Assembly: GCF_016864375.1 (NCBI RefSeq)
Contig: NZ_CP069354.1
Coordinates: forward strand, 1,550,001-1,614,000
Direction of reading: 5' to 3'
Length of the DNA: 64,000 bases
Origin: Microvirga sp. VF16
GTDB lineage: Bacteria > Pseudomonadota > Alphaproteobacteria > Rhizobiales > Beijerinckiaceae
Shown: in pieces, positions 32,635 to 42,825 of the stretch
How positions within the stretch are numbered: position 1 is the stretch's first letter
How the letters are laid out: each line of letters starts with the position of its first letter
The notes under the pieces: generated by a model
The model's database searches: none
What the model saw: the letters and a program-made list of their open reading frames with translations, nothing else
Told to the model about the DNA's origin: nothing
Program-made: the position numbers and the translations under genes

Positions 32635-33554
32635 TGTTTGCCGATATCGTTCCCGACCTGAAAGCCGGCATGCCCGAACTGCGTGGTAAGCTGGAGGCGA
32701 ATGCGCCGACGGCGCCGCTGTCGTGGTTCCGCACAGGCGGTCCGGCGCAGGTGCTGTTCACGCCGGTCGATGCGGATGATCTCGCATACTTTTTGCAGCA
32801 CCTCGATCGCAGCGTGCCGGTTCTCGTCGTGGGCCTCGGCTCAAACCTGCTCATTCGCGATGGCGGATGGGAAGGTGTGATCATCCGTCTGGGCAAAGGC
32901 CTTGCCGATGTGTCGGTCGAGCCGGGGCATCGCGTGCGTGCCGGCGCTGGCGCGCCTGACGTGAAGGTGGCGCGCGCGGCGGCGGAGGCCGGTATTGCGG
33001 GCCTGTCCTTCCTGCGCGGCATCCCCGGCGCCATCGGTGGGGCTTTGCGCATGAATGGCGGCGCCTATGGCGGCGAGACGAAGGACGTGCTCGTCGAGGC
33101 CAAGGGTGTCACACGCAATGGCGAAGCGGTGAGCTTCTCCAATGCGCAGATGGGCTTCACCTATCGCCATTCGAGCGTGCCGGACGACGTGATCTTCACG
33201 GAAGCGCTGTTCGAGGGCCGTCCGGGCAATTCGGACGAGATCCTCGCCGAGATGAACGCGATCACCGAGGCGCGTTCCTTGACGCAGCCGGTCAACACCC
33301 GCACGGGCGGCTCCACCTTCAAGAATCCGCCGGGCAGGAAGGCGTGGGAGCTGGTCGACGCTGCGGGCTGCCGCGGGCTTCGCATCGGCGATGCCCAAGT
33401 GTCCGAGATGCATTGCAACTTCCTGATCAACCATGGCTCCGCCTCCGCGGCCGATATCGAAGGCTTGGGCGAGGAGGTACGCCGCCGCGTCCGCGAGGCG
33501 TCGGGCGTGGAGCTCGAATGGGAAATCAAGCGGGTCGGACTGGCGAAGGCCTGA
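32634..33554 (+). CDS. murB: UDP-N-acetylenolpyruvoylglucosamine reductase MurB
   Basis: The protein is about 306 residues, the shorter type II MurB without the extra tyrosine loop. It reduces UDP-GlcNAc-enolpyruvate to UDP-MurNAc using FAD and [33 protein letters not shown] [36 protein letters not shown] and [21 protein letters not shown] carry the FAD-binding and catalytic (Ser) residues. I chose ATG 32634, overlapping the murC stop; the longer frame upstream is only antisense-like extension. Confidence 0.95.
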   Translation: MFADIVPDLKAGMPELRGKLEANAPTAPLSWFRTGGPAQVLFTPVDADDLAYFLQHLDRSVPVLVVGLGSNLLIRDGGWEGVIIRLGKGLADVSVEPGHRVRAGAGAPDVKVARAAAEAGIAGLSFLRGIPGAIGGALRMNGGAYGGETKDVLVEAKGVTRNGEAVSFSNAQMGFTYRHSSVPDDVIFTEALFEGRPGNSDEILAEMNAITEARSLTQPVNTRTGGSTFKNPPGRKAWELVDAAGCRGLRIGDAQVSEMHCNFLINHGSASAADIEGLGEEVRRRVREASGVELEWEIKRVGLAKA

Positions 33555-33610
33555 TCCGAATCACTTAATCAATCATCCCGGCTTGCCGGGGCGCATGACG
33601 GGAGAGACCC

Positions 33611-34534
33611 ATGGCGAAGCACGTTGCCATCCTCTATGGCGGCTGGTCGGCGGAGCGCGAGGTGAGCCTGGCGTCGGGCCGGGCCTGCTGCAAGGCTCTC
33701 GAAGAGCTAGGCTACAAGGTCACCCCCATCGACGTGCAGCCCGACATCGCTACCGTGCTTCAGGCCGTAGCGCCGGATGTGGTGTTCAACGCGCTCCACG
33801 GCCGCGTGGGCGAGGACGGAACCATCCAGGGTCTGCTCGAAATCTTAAGGATTCCCTACACCCATTCCGGCATTCTCGCCTCGGCGCTCGCCATGCAGAA
33901 GGACAAGGCCAAAATGGTTATGGCCGCGGCCGGTGTGCCGGTTCCCCGGGGCATGGTCGTTAACCGTTTGGAGGCGGCGAAAAGCCACGTCCTGCCGACG
34001 CCCTACGTGATCAAGCCGATCAACGAAGGCTCGTCCGTCGGCGTCATCATCGTCCGCGAGGACCGCTCCCATCCGCCCCAGGAACTGACCCGTGAGGACT
34101 GGGCCTTCGGCGAGCAAGTCCTTGTGGAATCATATGTTGCGGGACGGGAACTCACCTGCGCGGTCATGGGTGACAGGGCCCTTGGGGTCATCGATATCCA
34201 GCCTGCCACCGGGGTCTTCTACGATTACGATGCGAAATATGTGAAGGGGGGCTCCATTCACGTCCTCCCGGCAGAAATTAAACCGAATATTTACCAAAAG
34301 GTCCAAGAGTTGGCGTTAACGGCGCATCAAGCGCTCGGCTGTCGGGGAATCAGCCGCGCCGACTTGCGGTACGACGACACTCCTGGAGGAACCGGGGAAC
34401 TCGTCGTTCTTGAGGTCAACACGCAACCCGGCATGACCGAGACGAGCTTGGTGCCAGAACTGGCAGCCCATGCGGGCTATTCATTTGGCGAGCTTGTGCA
34501 ATGGATGGTGGAGGACGCTACCTGCAACCGATGA
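33611..34534 (+). CDS. ddl: D-alanine--D-alanine ligase
   Basis: This 307-residue ATP-grasp enzyme is DdlB-like in length. It makes D-Ala-D-Ala for MurF. GGWSAEREVSLASG near residue 11, NALHGRVGEDGTIQGLLE, KPINEGSSVGVIIV (ATP loop), YDYDAKYVKGGS and LEVNTQPGMTETSLVPE are the family motifs. The usual HGxxGEDG reads HGRVGEDG. The gap before it (56 bases) holds a small CCCGG/CCGGG dyad at 33577-33590, so some transcript processing or a separate promoter is possible. GGGAGAG precedes the ATG. The stop overlaps ftsQ. Confidence 0.95.
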   Translation: MAKHVAILYGGWSAEREVSLASGRACCKALEELGYKVTPIDVQPDIATVLQAVAPDVVFNALHGRVGEDGTIQGLLEILRIPYTHSGILASALAMQKDKAKMVMAAAGVPVPRGMVVNRLEAAKSHVLPTPYVIKPINEGSSVGVIIVREDRSHPPQELTREDWAFGEQVLVESYVAGRELTCAVMGDRALGVIDIQPATGVFYDYDAKYVKGGSIHVLPAEIKPNIYQKVQELALTAHQALGCRGISRADLRYDDTPGGTGELVVLEVNTQPGMTETSLVPELAAHAGYSFGELVQWMVEDATCNR

Positions 34535-35490
34535 CGGCCTACCCGGCCGGATTCGCCGTTGCGCGCCCTGCCTCCGGAGGCAGGGCGGCAGGTGCCTCCC
34601 ACTTCAAGAAGCCCTCGCGAATCAAAAAGATCTTCGGCTCCTCGCGCAGCGTGCGCCGGCGCTCGGCGAGCGTCCCGCTCGAGCGGCGTCTTCCCCGCTT
34701 TCTCGGAACGGGCTTAGCCCTCGGTTTCTTCGGCGCTGTGGTCGGATTCGGTCTCTGGCAGGGTGGTCATATCGACGGCTTCATCCGTGAGCACGGCGAG
34801 CCGCATCATGCCCTGGCCCGTGTGGTCGGCCTCGGCCTCGAACAGGTGACGATCTCCGGCATCTCGCAGATGACCGAGAGCGAGGTTCTCGCAGCGGCGG
34901 GCATCAATTCCAAGCTGTCGCTGGCCTTCCTCGACGTGAGCGATCTGCGCGAGCGTCTGGAACGCGTGCCGATGGTCAAGTCGGCGACCGTGCGCAAGCT
35001 CTATCCGAACGAACTCGTCATCACGCTCACCGAGCGCGAGGCGCACGGCATCTGGCAGCATAACGGCGAGCTCTTCGTCATCGCCGCCGACGGTACGGTG
35101 ATCGACCTGATGCAGGACGAACGCTACCTCGATCTGCCGTTCGTGGTGGGCGAGGGCGCCAACACCCGCAGCAAGGATTATCTCGCGCTGCTCGAAGCCG
35201 CAGGCCCGCTCAAGAGCCGCATTCGAGCCGGCACGCTCGTGGCCGGACGGCGCTGGACGCTCAAGATGGATAACGGCATGGACGTGCGCCTGCCGGAGCT
35301 CGGGGCCGCCGATGCGCTGGCCCGACTCGTGAAGCTCGAACACGAGCAGAAGATTCTGGAAAAGGACGTGTTGGCGATCGATCTGCGCATGGCGGATCGT
35401 GTCGTCGTCCGCTTGACGGAAGAGGCAGCCCTGGCCCGCGCCGAGGCACTCAAGAAAAAACCAATGCGCGGCAAGGGGGTCGATACATGA
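34531..35490 (+). CDS. ftsQ: Cell division protein FtsQ
   Basis: The protein is about 319 residues. The cytoplasmic N terminus is basic (about residues 1-55), followed by one membrane helix (FLGTGLALGFFGAVVGFGLW). A POTRA domain (about 95-165, VTISGISQMTESEVLAAAG) and the FtsQ/DivIB beta domain complete it. It scaffolds the divisome with FtsL and FtsB. ATG 34531 is preferred because it overlaps the ddl stop (ATGA); the GTG/ATG further upstream lies inside ddl. The long, proline- and arginine-containing N terminus is common in this order. Confidence 0.92.
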   Translation: MTAYPAGFAVARPASGGRAAGASHFKKPSRIKKIFGSSRSVRRRSASVPLERRLPRFLGTGLALGFFGAVVGFGLWQGGHIDGFIREHGEPHHALARVVGLGLEQVTISGISQMTESEVLAAAGINSKLSLAFLDVSDLRERLERVPMVKSATVRKLYPNELVITLTEREAHGIWQHNGELFVIAADGTVIDLMQDERYLDLPFVVGEGANTRSKDYLALLEAAGPLKSRIRAGTLVAGRRWTLKMDNGMDVRLPELGAADALARLVKLEHEQKILEKDVLAIDLRMADRVVVRLTEEAALARAEALKKKPMRGKGVDT

Positions 35491-36809
35491 GTCTCTCGGG
35501 TCACGGTTTGACGCCTCGCTTGAAGCCGCTGTCCGCGCGCAAGAGCGCCATCCTCTCGGTCCTGGATGTGGGCACGAGCAAGGTCGTCTGCGTCGTGGCG
35601 GAATTGAAGCCGGCCGACGAGGTCGAGTCGCTGCGCAGCCGCACCCACGTGGCGCGCATTCTCGGCATCGGTCATCAGCGCTCCATGGGCCTGAAGGGCG
35701 GCGTGGTCGTCGATCTCGAAGCCGCCGAAAGCGCGATCCGTCAGGCGGTTCACGCTGCCGAGCGCATGGCGAAGGTCGAGATCCAGTCGGTGATCGTCAA
35801 CCTCACCGGCGGGCGTCTCGCGTCCGAGCATTTCGAAGCGCATATCCCCGTGCGCGGTGCAGTAAGCTCCGGTGACATTCATCGCGTGCTCGATGCCGCA
35901 TCGAGCTACGACCTGCGTCGTGGAAGGACCGTTCTTCACGCGCTGCCGACCGGATTCTCGCTCGATCAGCAGAACCACATCGTCGATCCCGCCGGCATGA
36001 TCGGCGAGCGTCTCGGTGCGGACCTGCACGTGGTCACCTCCGAGGCGGCGGCCGCACGCAATCTCATGCTCGCGGTCGAGCGCTGCCATCTCGGCGTCGA
36101 GGCCGTGATCGCCACGCCCTATGCGGCAGGTCTCTCCGCTCTCGTTGACGACGAGGCCGATATGGGCTGCGCCGTGGTCGACATGGGCGGTGGCACCACG
36201 AGCGTCGGCATCTTCTCCAACGGACATCTGGTGCATTCCGATGCCATCGCCGTCGGCGGTCACCACGTGACCATGGACATCGCGCGCGGTCTCACGACCC
36301 GCGTGTCCGCAGCCGAGCGGCTCAAGACTCTCTACGGCTCCGCCATCACTTCGAGCGCGGATGACCGGGACATGATCGCGGTGCCGCAGGTCGATGAGGA
36401 CGAACGTGACGTTCCGAATCATCTGCCGAAATCGCACCTCGTTCGCATCATCAAGCCGCGGGTCGAGGAAGTTCTCGAACTCGTGCGCGACCGGTTGAAG
36501 GGCGCGGGCTTTGCGGCCCAGGCCGGACGACGGGTCGTGCTGACGGGCGGCGCAAGCCAGCTCGTCGGGCTGCCGGAAACGGCGCGCCGCATCTTGCAGG
36601 GCCAGGTTCGTGTCGGGCGTCCGCTCGGCATCAAGGGTCTGCCTGAAGCGGCAAAGGGCCCTGCCTTTTCGGCAGTGGTCGGCCTCCTGGTTTATCCGCA
36701 GGTGGCACATATCGAGTATTTCGAGCCGCGCTCCAGCGGCTTGTTTCAGAGTACGGGAACCGACGGCTATTTCTCGCGAATGGGCCGGTGGATTCGCGAG
36801 AGTTTTTAA
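35487..36809 (+). CDS. ftsA: Cell division protein FtsA
   Basis: This 440-residue actin-like ATPase tethers FtsZ to the membrane and recruits later divisome proteins. SILSVLDVGTSKVVCVVAE (phosphate 1), the SHS2/1C domain, VVDMGGGTTSVGIFSNG (phosphate 2) and VVLTGGASQLVGLPETA (adenosine motif) are in order. The C-terminal YFSRMGRWIRESF is the amphipathic membrane-targeting helix. It overlaps ftsQ by 4 bases; 106 bases separate it from ftsZ, leaving room for an ftsZ promoter. Confidence 0.96.
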   Translation: MSLSGHGLTPRLKPLSARKSAILSVLDVGTSKVVCVVAELKPADEVESLRSRTHVARILGIGHQRSMGLKGGVVVDLEAAESAIRQAVHAAERMAKVEIQSVIVNLTGGRLASEHFEAHIPVRGAVSSGDIHRVLDAASSYDLRRGRTVLHALPTGFSLDQQNHIVDPAGMIGERLGADLHVVTSEAAAARNLMLAVERCHLGVEAVIATPYAAGLSALVDDEADMGCAVVDMGGGTTSVGIFSNGHLVHSDAIAVGGHHVTMDIARGLTTRVSAAERLKTLYGSAITSSADDRDMIAVPQVDEDERDVPNHLPKSHLVRIIKPRVEEVLELVRDRLKGAGFAAQAGRRVVLTGGASQLVGLPETARRILQGQVRVGRPLGIKGLPEAAKGPAFSAVVGLLVYPQVAHIEYFEPRSSGLFQSTGTDGYFSRMGRWIRESF

Positions 36810-36915
36810 GACGAGTAACGCGTTGGCGCGGCGGGCCATCGTGATGAGTTCAAGTCAACAAGGGTCAGCGTCCGCCAAACGCTCATCAGTATAAAGGCCA
36901 GAAGAGGCACAGGTC

Positions 36916-38613
36916 ATGGCTATCAATCAGCAAGCTCCGGACATCCGGGAACTCAGGCCGCACATCACGGTTTTCGGCGTCGGCGGTGCCGGCGGCAATG
37001 CCGTGAACAACATGATTGAATCCGGTCTCGAAGGCGTCGAGTTCGTGGTCTCGAACACCGACGCGCAGGCACTGGCCTCCTCAAAGGCTCAGCGCGTGGT
37101 CCAGATGGGCATTCAGGTCACCGAAGGCCTCGGCGCCGGCTCGCAGCCGGAAGTCGGCCGCGCGGCGGCTGAAGAGGTGATCGACGAGATCCGCGATCAG
37201 CTCGCAGGCTCGCACATGGTGTTCATCACCGCCGGCATGGGTGGCGGCACCGGCACGGGTGCTGCTCCCGTCGTGGCCCGTGCGGCCCGCGAGCTCGGTA
37301 TACTGACTGTTGGCGTCGTCACGAAGCCGTTCCAGTTCGAAGGCGTGCGACGCATGCGTCTGGCGGAAGCTGGCATCAACGAGCTGCAGCAGGCCGTCGA
37401 TACGCTCATCGTGATTCCGAACCAGAACCTGTTCCGTGTCGCCACGGAGAAGACGACCTTCGCGGACGCCTTCGCCATGGCCGACCAGGTGCTCTACTCC
37501 GGCGTTGCCTGCATCACCGACTTGATGGTGAAGGAAGGCCTCATCAACCTCGACTTCGCCGACGTGCGCTCCGTCATGCGCGGCATGGGCAAGGCCATGA
37601 TGGGTACGGGCGAAGCGTCCGGCGAGAAGCGCGCCATCCGCGCGGCTGAAGCGGCCATCGCGAACCCGCTCCTCGACGACGTGTCGATGAAGGGTGCGCG
37701 TGGTCTGCTCATCTCGATCACCGGCGGCAACGATCTCACCCTCTACGAACTCGACGAAGCAGCCACCCGCATCCGCGAGGAAGTGGACCAGGATGCCAAT
37801 ATCATCCTCGGCGCGACCTTCGACGAGAGCCTGGAAGGCATCATCCGCGTCTCCGTCGTGGCGACAGGAATCGACCATGCCATGCTGGAGAACGGCGGCG
37901 ATCTGACGGCGACCGAGCAGCGCATCTCCGAAGTGGCCGAGCGCCTGCGGGCCGAGGCCCGGGCCCGCGCCACCACCACCCAGGTGACGCCAACTTTTCG
38001 TTCCGCCGCCCAGCCTGAACCGGTGAAGGCGGCTCCGATCCTGACCCAGGGCACGCCCGTTCTGGCTCCGGCCCCCGTTGCGGCTCCTGTCGCGGCGGCT
38101 CAGCCGGTCGAGTCCGCTCCGCAGCCCATGATTCGCGACGACGTGGTTCTCACGCCGGCTCAGCCCCGCCAGGCGGTGGCCTACGACGCTCCGGCTCCGC
38201 AGGCTCCGATCTATGAAGAGCCGGTGGAGCAGGGCGCTTTCATCCCGCCGCAGGCGGAGCGCGCCATGCGTCCGGCCCGGATGCCGCGAATCGACGAGCT
38301 GCCGATGCCGGCGCAGAATCAGATCCGTGCCAGCCGTGGCGAGGAGACCGCTCATGAGCATAAGCCTTCGCTGATCCAGCGCCTTGCGACCATCGGCTTC
38401 GGCCGCCGCGAGGAGCCCCAGCACGCTCCGGCCGAGCCACGTCAGGAAGCGCCGCGTCAGGCCATGTCTTCGGTCCATGCCGAGTATGCCCGCCGGCCCA
38501 TGCCGCCCCAGGCCCAGCGTCCTCAACAGGCCCCGATGGCCCCGGCTCCCCGGGCTCAGTCGGAAGACGATCAGCTGGAGATTCCCGCCTTCCTGCGTCG
38601 CCAAGCCAACTAA
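36916..38613 (+). CDS. ftsZ: Cell division protein FtsZ
   Basis: This 565-residue tubulin homologue forms the Z ring. The GTPase core covers about residues 15-325: [23 protein letters not shown], the tubulin signature [13 protein letters not shown] and [12 protein letters not shown] are intact. A long Pro/Ala/Gln-rich linker (about 330-550) follows, much longer than in E. coli FtsZ (383 residues) but typical of this order. The protein ends in [11 protein letters not shown], containing the conserved C-terminal peptide that binds FtsA and other partners. The operon ends just after it. Confidence 0.98.
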   Translation: MAINQQAPDIRELRPHITVFGVGGAGGNAVNNMIESGLEGVEFVVSNTDAQALASSKAQRVVQMGIQVTEGLGAGSQPEVGRAAAEEVIDEIRDQLAGSHMVFITAGMGGGTGTGAAPVVARAARELGILTVGVVTKPFQFEGVRRMRLAEAGINELQQAVDTLIVIPNQNLFRVATEKTTFADAFAMADQVLYSGVACITDLMVKEGLINLDFADVRSVMRGMGKAMMGTGEASGEKRAIRAAEAAIANPLLDDVSMKGARGLLISITGGNDLTLYELDEAATRIREEVDQDANIILGATFDESLEGIIRVSVVATGIDHAMLENGGDLTATEQRISEVAERLRAEARARATTTQVTPTFRSAAQPEPVKAAPILTQGTPVLAPAPVAAPVAAAQPVESAPQPMIRDDVVLTPAQPRQAVAYDAPAPQAPIYEEPVEQGAFIPPQAERAMRPARMPRIDELPMPAQNQIRASRGEETAHEHKPSLIQRLATIGFGRREEPQHAPAEPRQEAPRQAMSSVHAEYARRPMPPQAQRPQQAPMAPAPRAQSEDDQLEIPAFLRRQAN

Positions 38614-38646
38614 GCTTGGCCTGACGCCTGATCATAGATGTTACAA

Positions 38647-38684
38647 AAGGCCCCCAGCCCGATACGGCTGGGGGCCTTCTTCGT
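38647..38684 (+). terminator. Strong intrinsic terminator after ftsZ
   Basis: A perfect 13-bp stem (AAGGCCCCCAGCC / GGCTGGGGGCCTT) with a 6-base loop is followed by CTTCTTCGTT. It lies 34 bases after the ftsZ stop and closes the dcw operon. Confidence 0.9.
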
Positions 38685-38905
38685 TAAAAAATCATTAATA
38701 TCAATGGCTTGCGAGTTATCCAAATTGTAACACAAAGTAAGAAAGCGTGATTTGGCCTAGCCTGACAGCAGGACTAAGGTGCCTCCACGTTAAAGGGGCA
38801 GCGCTAATGAGAAGCCTGCCGGTCGGAAGTCACAACGCAGCAACTGCACCTTCCCCGGCGAAATAGGCTCAGTTTGGCGACAAGGGTAGTTGAGGTTCAG
38901 GAATA

Positions 38906-39850
38906 ATGAAGCAAAGCCAGCAAACCACGCTTCGCGCTGCCGTGACCCTCGTTGGAACCGGAGTTCATTCCGGGGATGAAGTGAAGATGATCCTTCATCC
39001 GGCTGAAGTGAATCATGGTATTGCTTTCCTCCGCACCGGCCTGCCGGGCGGCCTGGACCGACTGATCGATGCTCGGCATCTGGCGGTGACCGCCACCGAG
39101 CTTTGCACGGTGATTGGCGACCGCGATACGGGCGCGGTCGCCACCATCGAACACCTCATGGCGGCGCTTTCCGGCCTCGGCATCGACAACGTGCTTGTCG
39201 AGATCGACGGGCCGGAGGTTCCGATCCTGGACGGCAGCTCCGCCCCCTACATCGATGCCATCGACCAGGTCGGTATCGCGATTCAGGGGGCCACCCGCCG
39301 TTATCTGAAGGTTCTCAAGCCGGTCCGCGTCACGCAGGGTAAGGCGTTTGCCGAGCTTCTTCCCAATGACCGCGCCTTCCGCCTGGACGTGGAGATCGAT
39401 TTTCCGACCCCGGTGATCGGCCGCCAGCGCAAGGTCGTCGACCTTTCCCCCTCCGTCTTTCGCCGTGAAATCTCCCGCGCCCGCACTTTTGGCTTCATGC
39501 GCGACGTGGAGAAGCTCTGGAGCGCCGGCTTCGCGCTGGGTGCGTCCCTCGAGAACACGGTCGCCATCGGCGACGACGGCATCATGAACCCCGAGGGCCT
39601 GCGCTATGCGGACGAGTTCGTCCGTCACAAGCTGCTCGATGCGGTCGGCGACCTGTCCCTCGCCGGTCTGCCGCTGCTCGGCACCTATCGGTCCTATTGC
39701 GGCGGCCACCGCATGAACTTCTCGGTGCTCGAGGCCCTATTCTCGAACCGTTCCAACTACGCCATCGTGGACGCCATTCCGCGCCGCGAGACAGGCTATG
39801 CCGATATCGGCAACGTGGCGGCTTCGGTTCTCGCCCCCGAGATGCACTGA
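38906..39850 (+). CDS. lpxC: UDP-3-O-acyl-N-acetylglucosamine deacetylase LpxC
   Basis: This 314-residue zinc enzyme carries out the committed step of lipid A synthesis. TTLRAAVTLVGTGVHSG opens the first domain. TIEHLMAALSGLGIDN holds the first zinc His. ARTFGFMRDVEKLW, and RHKLLDAVGDLSLAG with the second His and the Asp ligand, follow. YCGGHRMNFSVLEALF contains the catalytic His region. It has its own leader of about 220 bases after the ftsZ terminator, so a separate promoter is expected. AGGAATA precedes the ATG. Confidence 0.96.
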   Translation: MKQSQQTTLRAAVTLVGTGVHSGDEVKMILHPAEVNHGIAFLRTGLPGGLDRLIDARHLAVTATELCTVIGDRDTGAVATIEHLMAALSGLGIDNVLVEIDGPEVPILDGSSAPYIDAIDQVGIAIQGATRRYLKVLKPVRVTQGKAFAELLPNDRAFRLDVEIDFPTPVIGRQRKVVDLSPSVFRREISRARTFGFMRDVEKLWSAGFALGASLENTVAIGDDGIMNPEGLRYADEFVRHKLLDAVGDLSLAGLPLLGTYRSYCGGHRMNFSVLEALFSNRSNYAIVDAIPRRETGYADIGNVAASVLAPEMH

Positions 39851-40042
39851 GGCCGCTTTCGGGCGGCACTCACCCCGCGGCGAAGCCCGAGCGCCCATTG
39901 GCCGCATGATGTCATGCAGGCTTTCTTAATTCCTGTTGGATAAAACCCTAACGTATGGGCTTGGCTCTGCCCCTATGCTTGGGCTAAAGAACCCTGGTGC
40001 ATCGTTAAAACATCGGGCACGGTTTTTGGAGGACCGCGAGGC

Positions 40043-40939
40043 ATGTCGTTCGCGAAGGCTTATGCAGGTATGAAAGGCGCGTCCGCCCGCGCTCTGATCC
40101 TTGGCGTCTGCGCCTTGGGGCTCGCGGGCTGCGAATCCCTTTCGTCGCTGAACCCGTTCGACAAGAGCGAAACCTACAAGCCCGAGATCGTGACGGGTGC
40201 CCCCGCAGAGGAGATCTACAACGATGGTCTCGCCCGGGTGCAGAAAGGCGATTTCGACGGTGCGGTGAAGAAATTCGCCAGCCTCGATAAGCAGTACCCG
40301 TATTCCGAATGGTCCCGTAAGGGGCTGATCATGGAGGCCTACGCCAATTACGAGGGCGGCTTCTATGAGGAATCGATCACGGCATCCCGCCGCTATCTCC
40401 AGAGCTATCCGAACACGTCCGATGCGGCCTACGCCTATTACCTGATGGCGTCGTCCTATTACGACCAGATCCCGGACATCACCCGCGATCAGGAGAAGTC
40501 CGAGCGTGCCATCCTGACGCTGCAGGAGCTGATCCAGCGCTATCCGACTTCCGAATACGTCGCGGATGCCCGCAAGAAGCTCCAGGTCGCCAGCGACCAG
40601 CTCGCCGCAAAGGAACTGGAGGTCGGCCGCTTCTACCTGCAGAAGCGCAACTATGCAGGCGCCATCAACCGCTTCCGCAACGTGGTTTCGCGCTATCAGA
40701 CGACCCGTCACGTGGAAGAGGCTCTCGAGCGTCTCACCGAGGCCTACATGGCCATGGGCATCGTCAACGAGGCGCAGACTGCTGCTGCCGTTCTCGGCCA
40801 CAACTTCCCTGACAGTCCCTGGTACAAGGACGCCCATGCTCTGCTGACCAAGGGCGGCGTCGAGCCGCGCGAGGATTCCCAGTCCTGGATCAGCAAGGCC
40901 TTCCGCGGCGTTCCCCAGGTCGGTCAGCGCACGGGTTAA
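40043..40939 (+). CDS. bamD: Outer membrane assembly lipoprotein BamD
   Basis: This 298-residue protein has an N-terminal signal with lipobox LGLAGC (Cys about residue 30). TPR-type helical repeats follow (AEEIYNDGLARVQKGDFDGAVKKF, QYPYSEWSRKGLIMEAYANY, SYPNTSDAAYAYYLMASSYY). These fit the YfiO/BamD subunit that works with BamA to insert beta-barrel proteins. The order lpxC-bamD-recN is widely conserved in related bacteria. TTTTTGGAGG lies upstream of the ATG. RecN starts 12 bases after its stop. Confidence 0.94.
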   Translation: MSFAKAYAGMKGASARALILGVCALGLAGCESLSSLNPFDKSETYKPEIVTGAPAEEIYNDGLARVQKGDFDGAVKKFASLDKQYPYSEWSRKGLIMEAYANYEGGFYEESITASRRYLQSYPNTSDAAYAYYLMASSYYDQIPDITRDQEKSERAILTLQELIQRYPTSEYVADARKKLQVASDQLAAKELEVGRFYLQKRNYAGAINRFRNVVSRYQTTRHVEEALERLTEAYMAMGIVNEAQTAAAVLGHNFPDSPWYKDAHALLTKGGVEPREDSQSWISKAFRGVPQVGQRTG

Positions 40940-40951
40940 GCCTCACCTTCC

Positions 40952-42628
40952 ATGCTGATCCAGCTGGCGATCCGCGATATCGTCCTCATCGACAGGCTTG
41001 AGCTTCACTTCCATGAGGGGCTGAGCGTCCTCACGGGTGAGACCGGCGCTGGCAAATCCATCCTGCTCGATGCCTTCGCCCTGGCCCTCGGCGGCCGCGG
41101 CGACGGCAGCCTCGTGCGCCATGGCGAGAACCAAGGCCAGGTTACGGCCGTCTTCGACTGCCCGCTCGACCATCCGGCCCGTCGCATCGCCACGGAGGCC
41201 GATATCGATGTCGACGGCGACCTGATCCTGCGCCGCGTGCAGGTGGCCGATGGGCGCACCCGCGCCTTCGTCAATGATCAGCCTGTCAGCGTGCAGGTGC
41301 TCAAGGCCATCGGCGCGACCCTGGTCGAGATCCACGGCCAGCACGACGATCGCGCCCTGGTCGATCCTGCGACGCACCGCACCATCCTCGATGCCTTCGG
41401 GGGCCTATCGGGTGAAATTCAGGCCGTGGGTGAGGCCTCGCGCCGTGTCCGCGAGGCGCGGCATGCCCTGCATGAGCACCGCAGCCGCATCGACAAGGCG
41501 CGCAAGGAGGCCGATTTCCTGCGCCATGCGGTCGAGGAGCTGACAACGCTCAACCCGCAGGCGGGCGAGGAGGAAGCCCTCGCCGAGCGCCGCGTAATCA
41601 TGATGCAATCGGAAAAGGTGGCCCAGGACCTCAACGAGGCCTATGAGGTCGTCGCCGGCAACACATCTCCGGTCAACGAGCTCTCGGCCGCCGTGCGCAA
41701 GCTGGAGCGCCGTGGTGCCCAGGCACCGGCTCTCGTGGAGCCCAGCGTGAAGGCCTTGGATGCGGCGCTTGTCGCCATCGACGAGGCGAGGGCGGCCCTC
41801 GAAGAGGCGATCCGCGCCACCGAATATGACCCGCGCGAGCTGGAACAGACGGAGGAGCGCCTCTTCGCCCTCCGCGCCGCCGCCCGCAAGTACGATGTTC
41901 CCGCCGACGAGCTCGCCGCCCTGCGCCAGCGCTTCGAGGAGGATGTCGCCGCCATCGATGCGGGTGAGGAGCAGCTGGGAACTCTGGAGAAGGCCCTGAA
42001 GGAAGCCGACGAGGCCTATGTGAAGGCCGCTAAAGTCCTGTCGGCCGGCCGCAGGAAGGCCGCCCAGGCCCTCGATACCGCCGTCCAGACCGAGCTGCCG
42101 CCTCTCAAGCTGGAGCGTGCCCGCTTCATCACGGATATCCAGATCGACGAGACCAGCCGCGATCCGAGCGGGTTCGAACGGGTCGAGTTCTGGGCCCAGA
42201 CCAATCCGGGGACCCGGCCGGGTCCCCTCATGAAGGTGGCCTCGGGCGGCGAACTCTCCCGCTTCATGCTGGCCCTGAAGGTCGTGCTGGCGGACAAGGG
42301 CTCGGCCCCAACCCTGGTATTCGACGAAATCGACACCGGCGTCGGCGGCGCGGTGGCGGACGCCATCGGCCAGCGCCTCGCACGCCTGGCGGGGAAGGTT
42401 CAGGTCATGGCCGTCACCCACGCGCCCCAGGTCGCCGCCAAGGCTGGCAGCCATTTCCTCATCGCCAAGGAAGGCGTGCGCGGAAAAGAGGACCGGGTCG
42501 CGACGCGGGTCATTCCGCTTGAAGCGACGCCCCGTCGCGAAGAAATCGCCCGCATGCTTGCGGGTGCGACGATCACCGAAGAAGCCCGCGCGGCTGCGGC
42601 GCGGCTGCTGGAAGCCGCCGCGCACTAA
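40952..42628 (+). CDS. recN: DNA repair protein RecN
   Basis: This 558-residue SMC-like ATPase is used in double-strand break repair. Walker A is VLTGETGAGKSILLDAFALALGG (read in part) near residue 30, the HGQHDDRALV motif follows, then a long coiled-coil middle (about 150-370) rich in Glu, Ala and Arg. The signature is VASGGELSRFMLALK and Walker B is LVFDEIDTGVGG. The usual neighbour ligA is displaced by about 6.3 kb of accessory sequence beginning 34 bases after the stop codon. Confidence 0.95.
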   Translation: MLIQLAIRDIVLIDRLELHFHEGLSVLTGETGAGKSILLDAFALALGGRGDGSLVRHGENQGQVTAVFDCPLDHPARRIATEADIDVDGDLILRRVQVADGRTRAFVNDQPVSVQVLKAIGATLVEIHGQHDDRALVDPATHRTILDAFGGLSGEIQAVGEASRRVREARHALHEHRSRIDKARKEADFLRHAVEELTTLNPQAGEEEALAERRVIMMQSEKVAQDLNEAYEVVAGNTSPVNELSAAVRKLERRGAQAPALVEPSVKALDAALVAIDEARAALEEAIRATEYDPRELEQTEERLFALRAAARKYDVPADELAALRQRFEEDVAAIDAGEEQLGTLEKALKEADEAYVKAAKVLSAGRRKAAQALDTAVQTELPPLKLERARFITDIQIDETSRDPSGFERVEFWAQTNPGTRPGPLMKVASGGELSRFMLALKVVLADKGSAPTLVFDEIDTGVGGAVADAIGQRLARLAGKVQVMAVTHAPQVAAKAGSHFLIAKEGVRGKEDRVATRVIPLEATPRREEIARMLAGATITEEARAAAARLLEAAAH

Positions 42629-42662
42629 CCTCTACCTTCTTCATTGCCACCCCGTGGCGGAC

Positions 42663-42825
42663 ATATCGTGCGAAAGTGGATCCGGCTTTTCGCACGATAT
42701 CCATTTAAGATGAGCATCGGCTCGATCTCAAAGTGAGCTTGTTCTCGGGACCGATGCGCTCTTCAAAGAGTGGAGCATCGGATTAGGTCCCCGATGCGGG
42801 TCCGCTTTTGGGTCCGATGCTCTAG
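42663..42825 (+). repeat. Dispersed repeat, family B (copy 2)
   Basis: It begins with a strong hairpin in which ATATCGTGCGAAA pairs with TTTCGCACGATAT across GTGGATCCGGC. The modules GATGAGCATCGG, GATGCGCTCTTCAAAGAGTGG and TCCGCTTTTGGGTCCGATGCTCTAG then appear in the family order. Its terminal CTAG overlaps the stop codon of the small secreted protein gene at 42822. Confidence 0.82.

Noticed and set aside
36916..38613. Long FtsZ C-terminal linker as an abnormal fusion
   Set aside because: FtsZ proteins of this order usually have an extended Pro/Ala/Gln-rich linker, and the conserved C-terminal peptide is intact.
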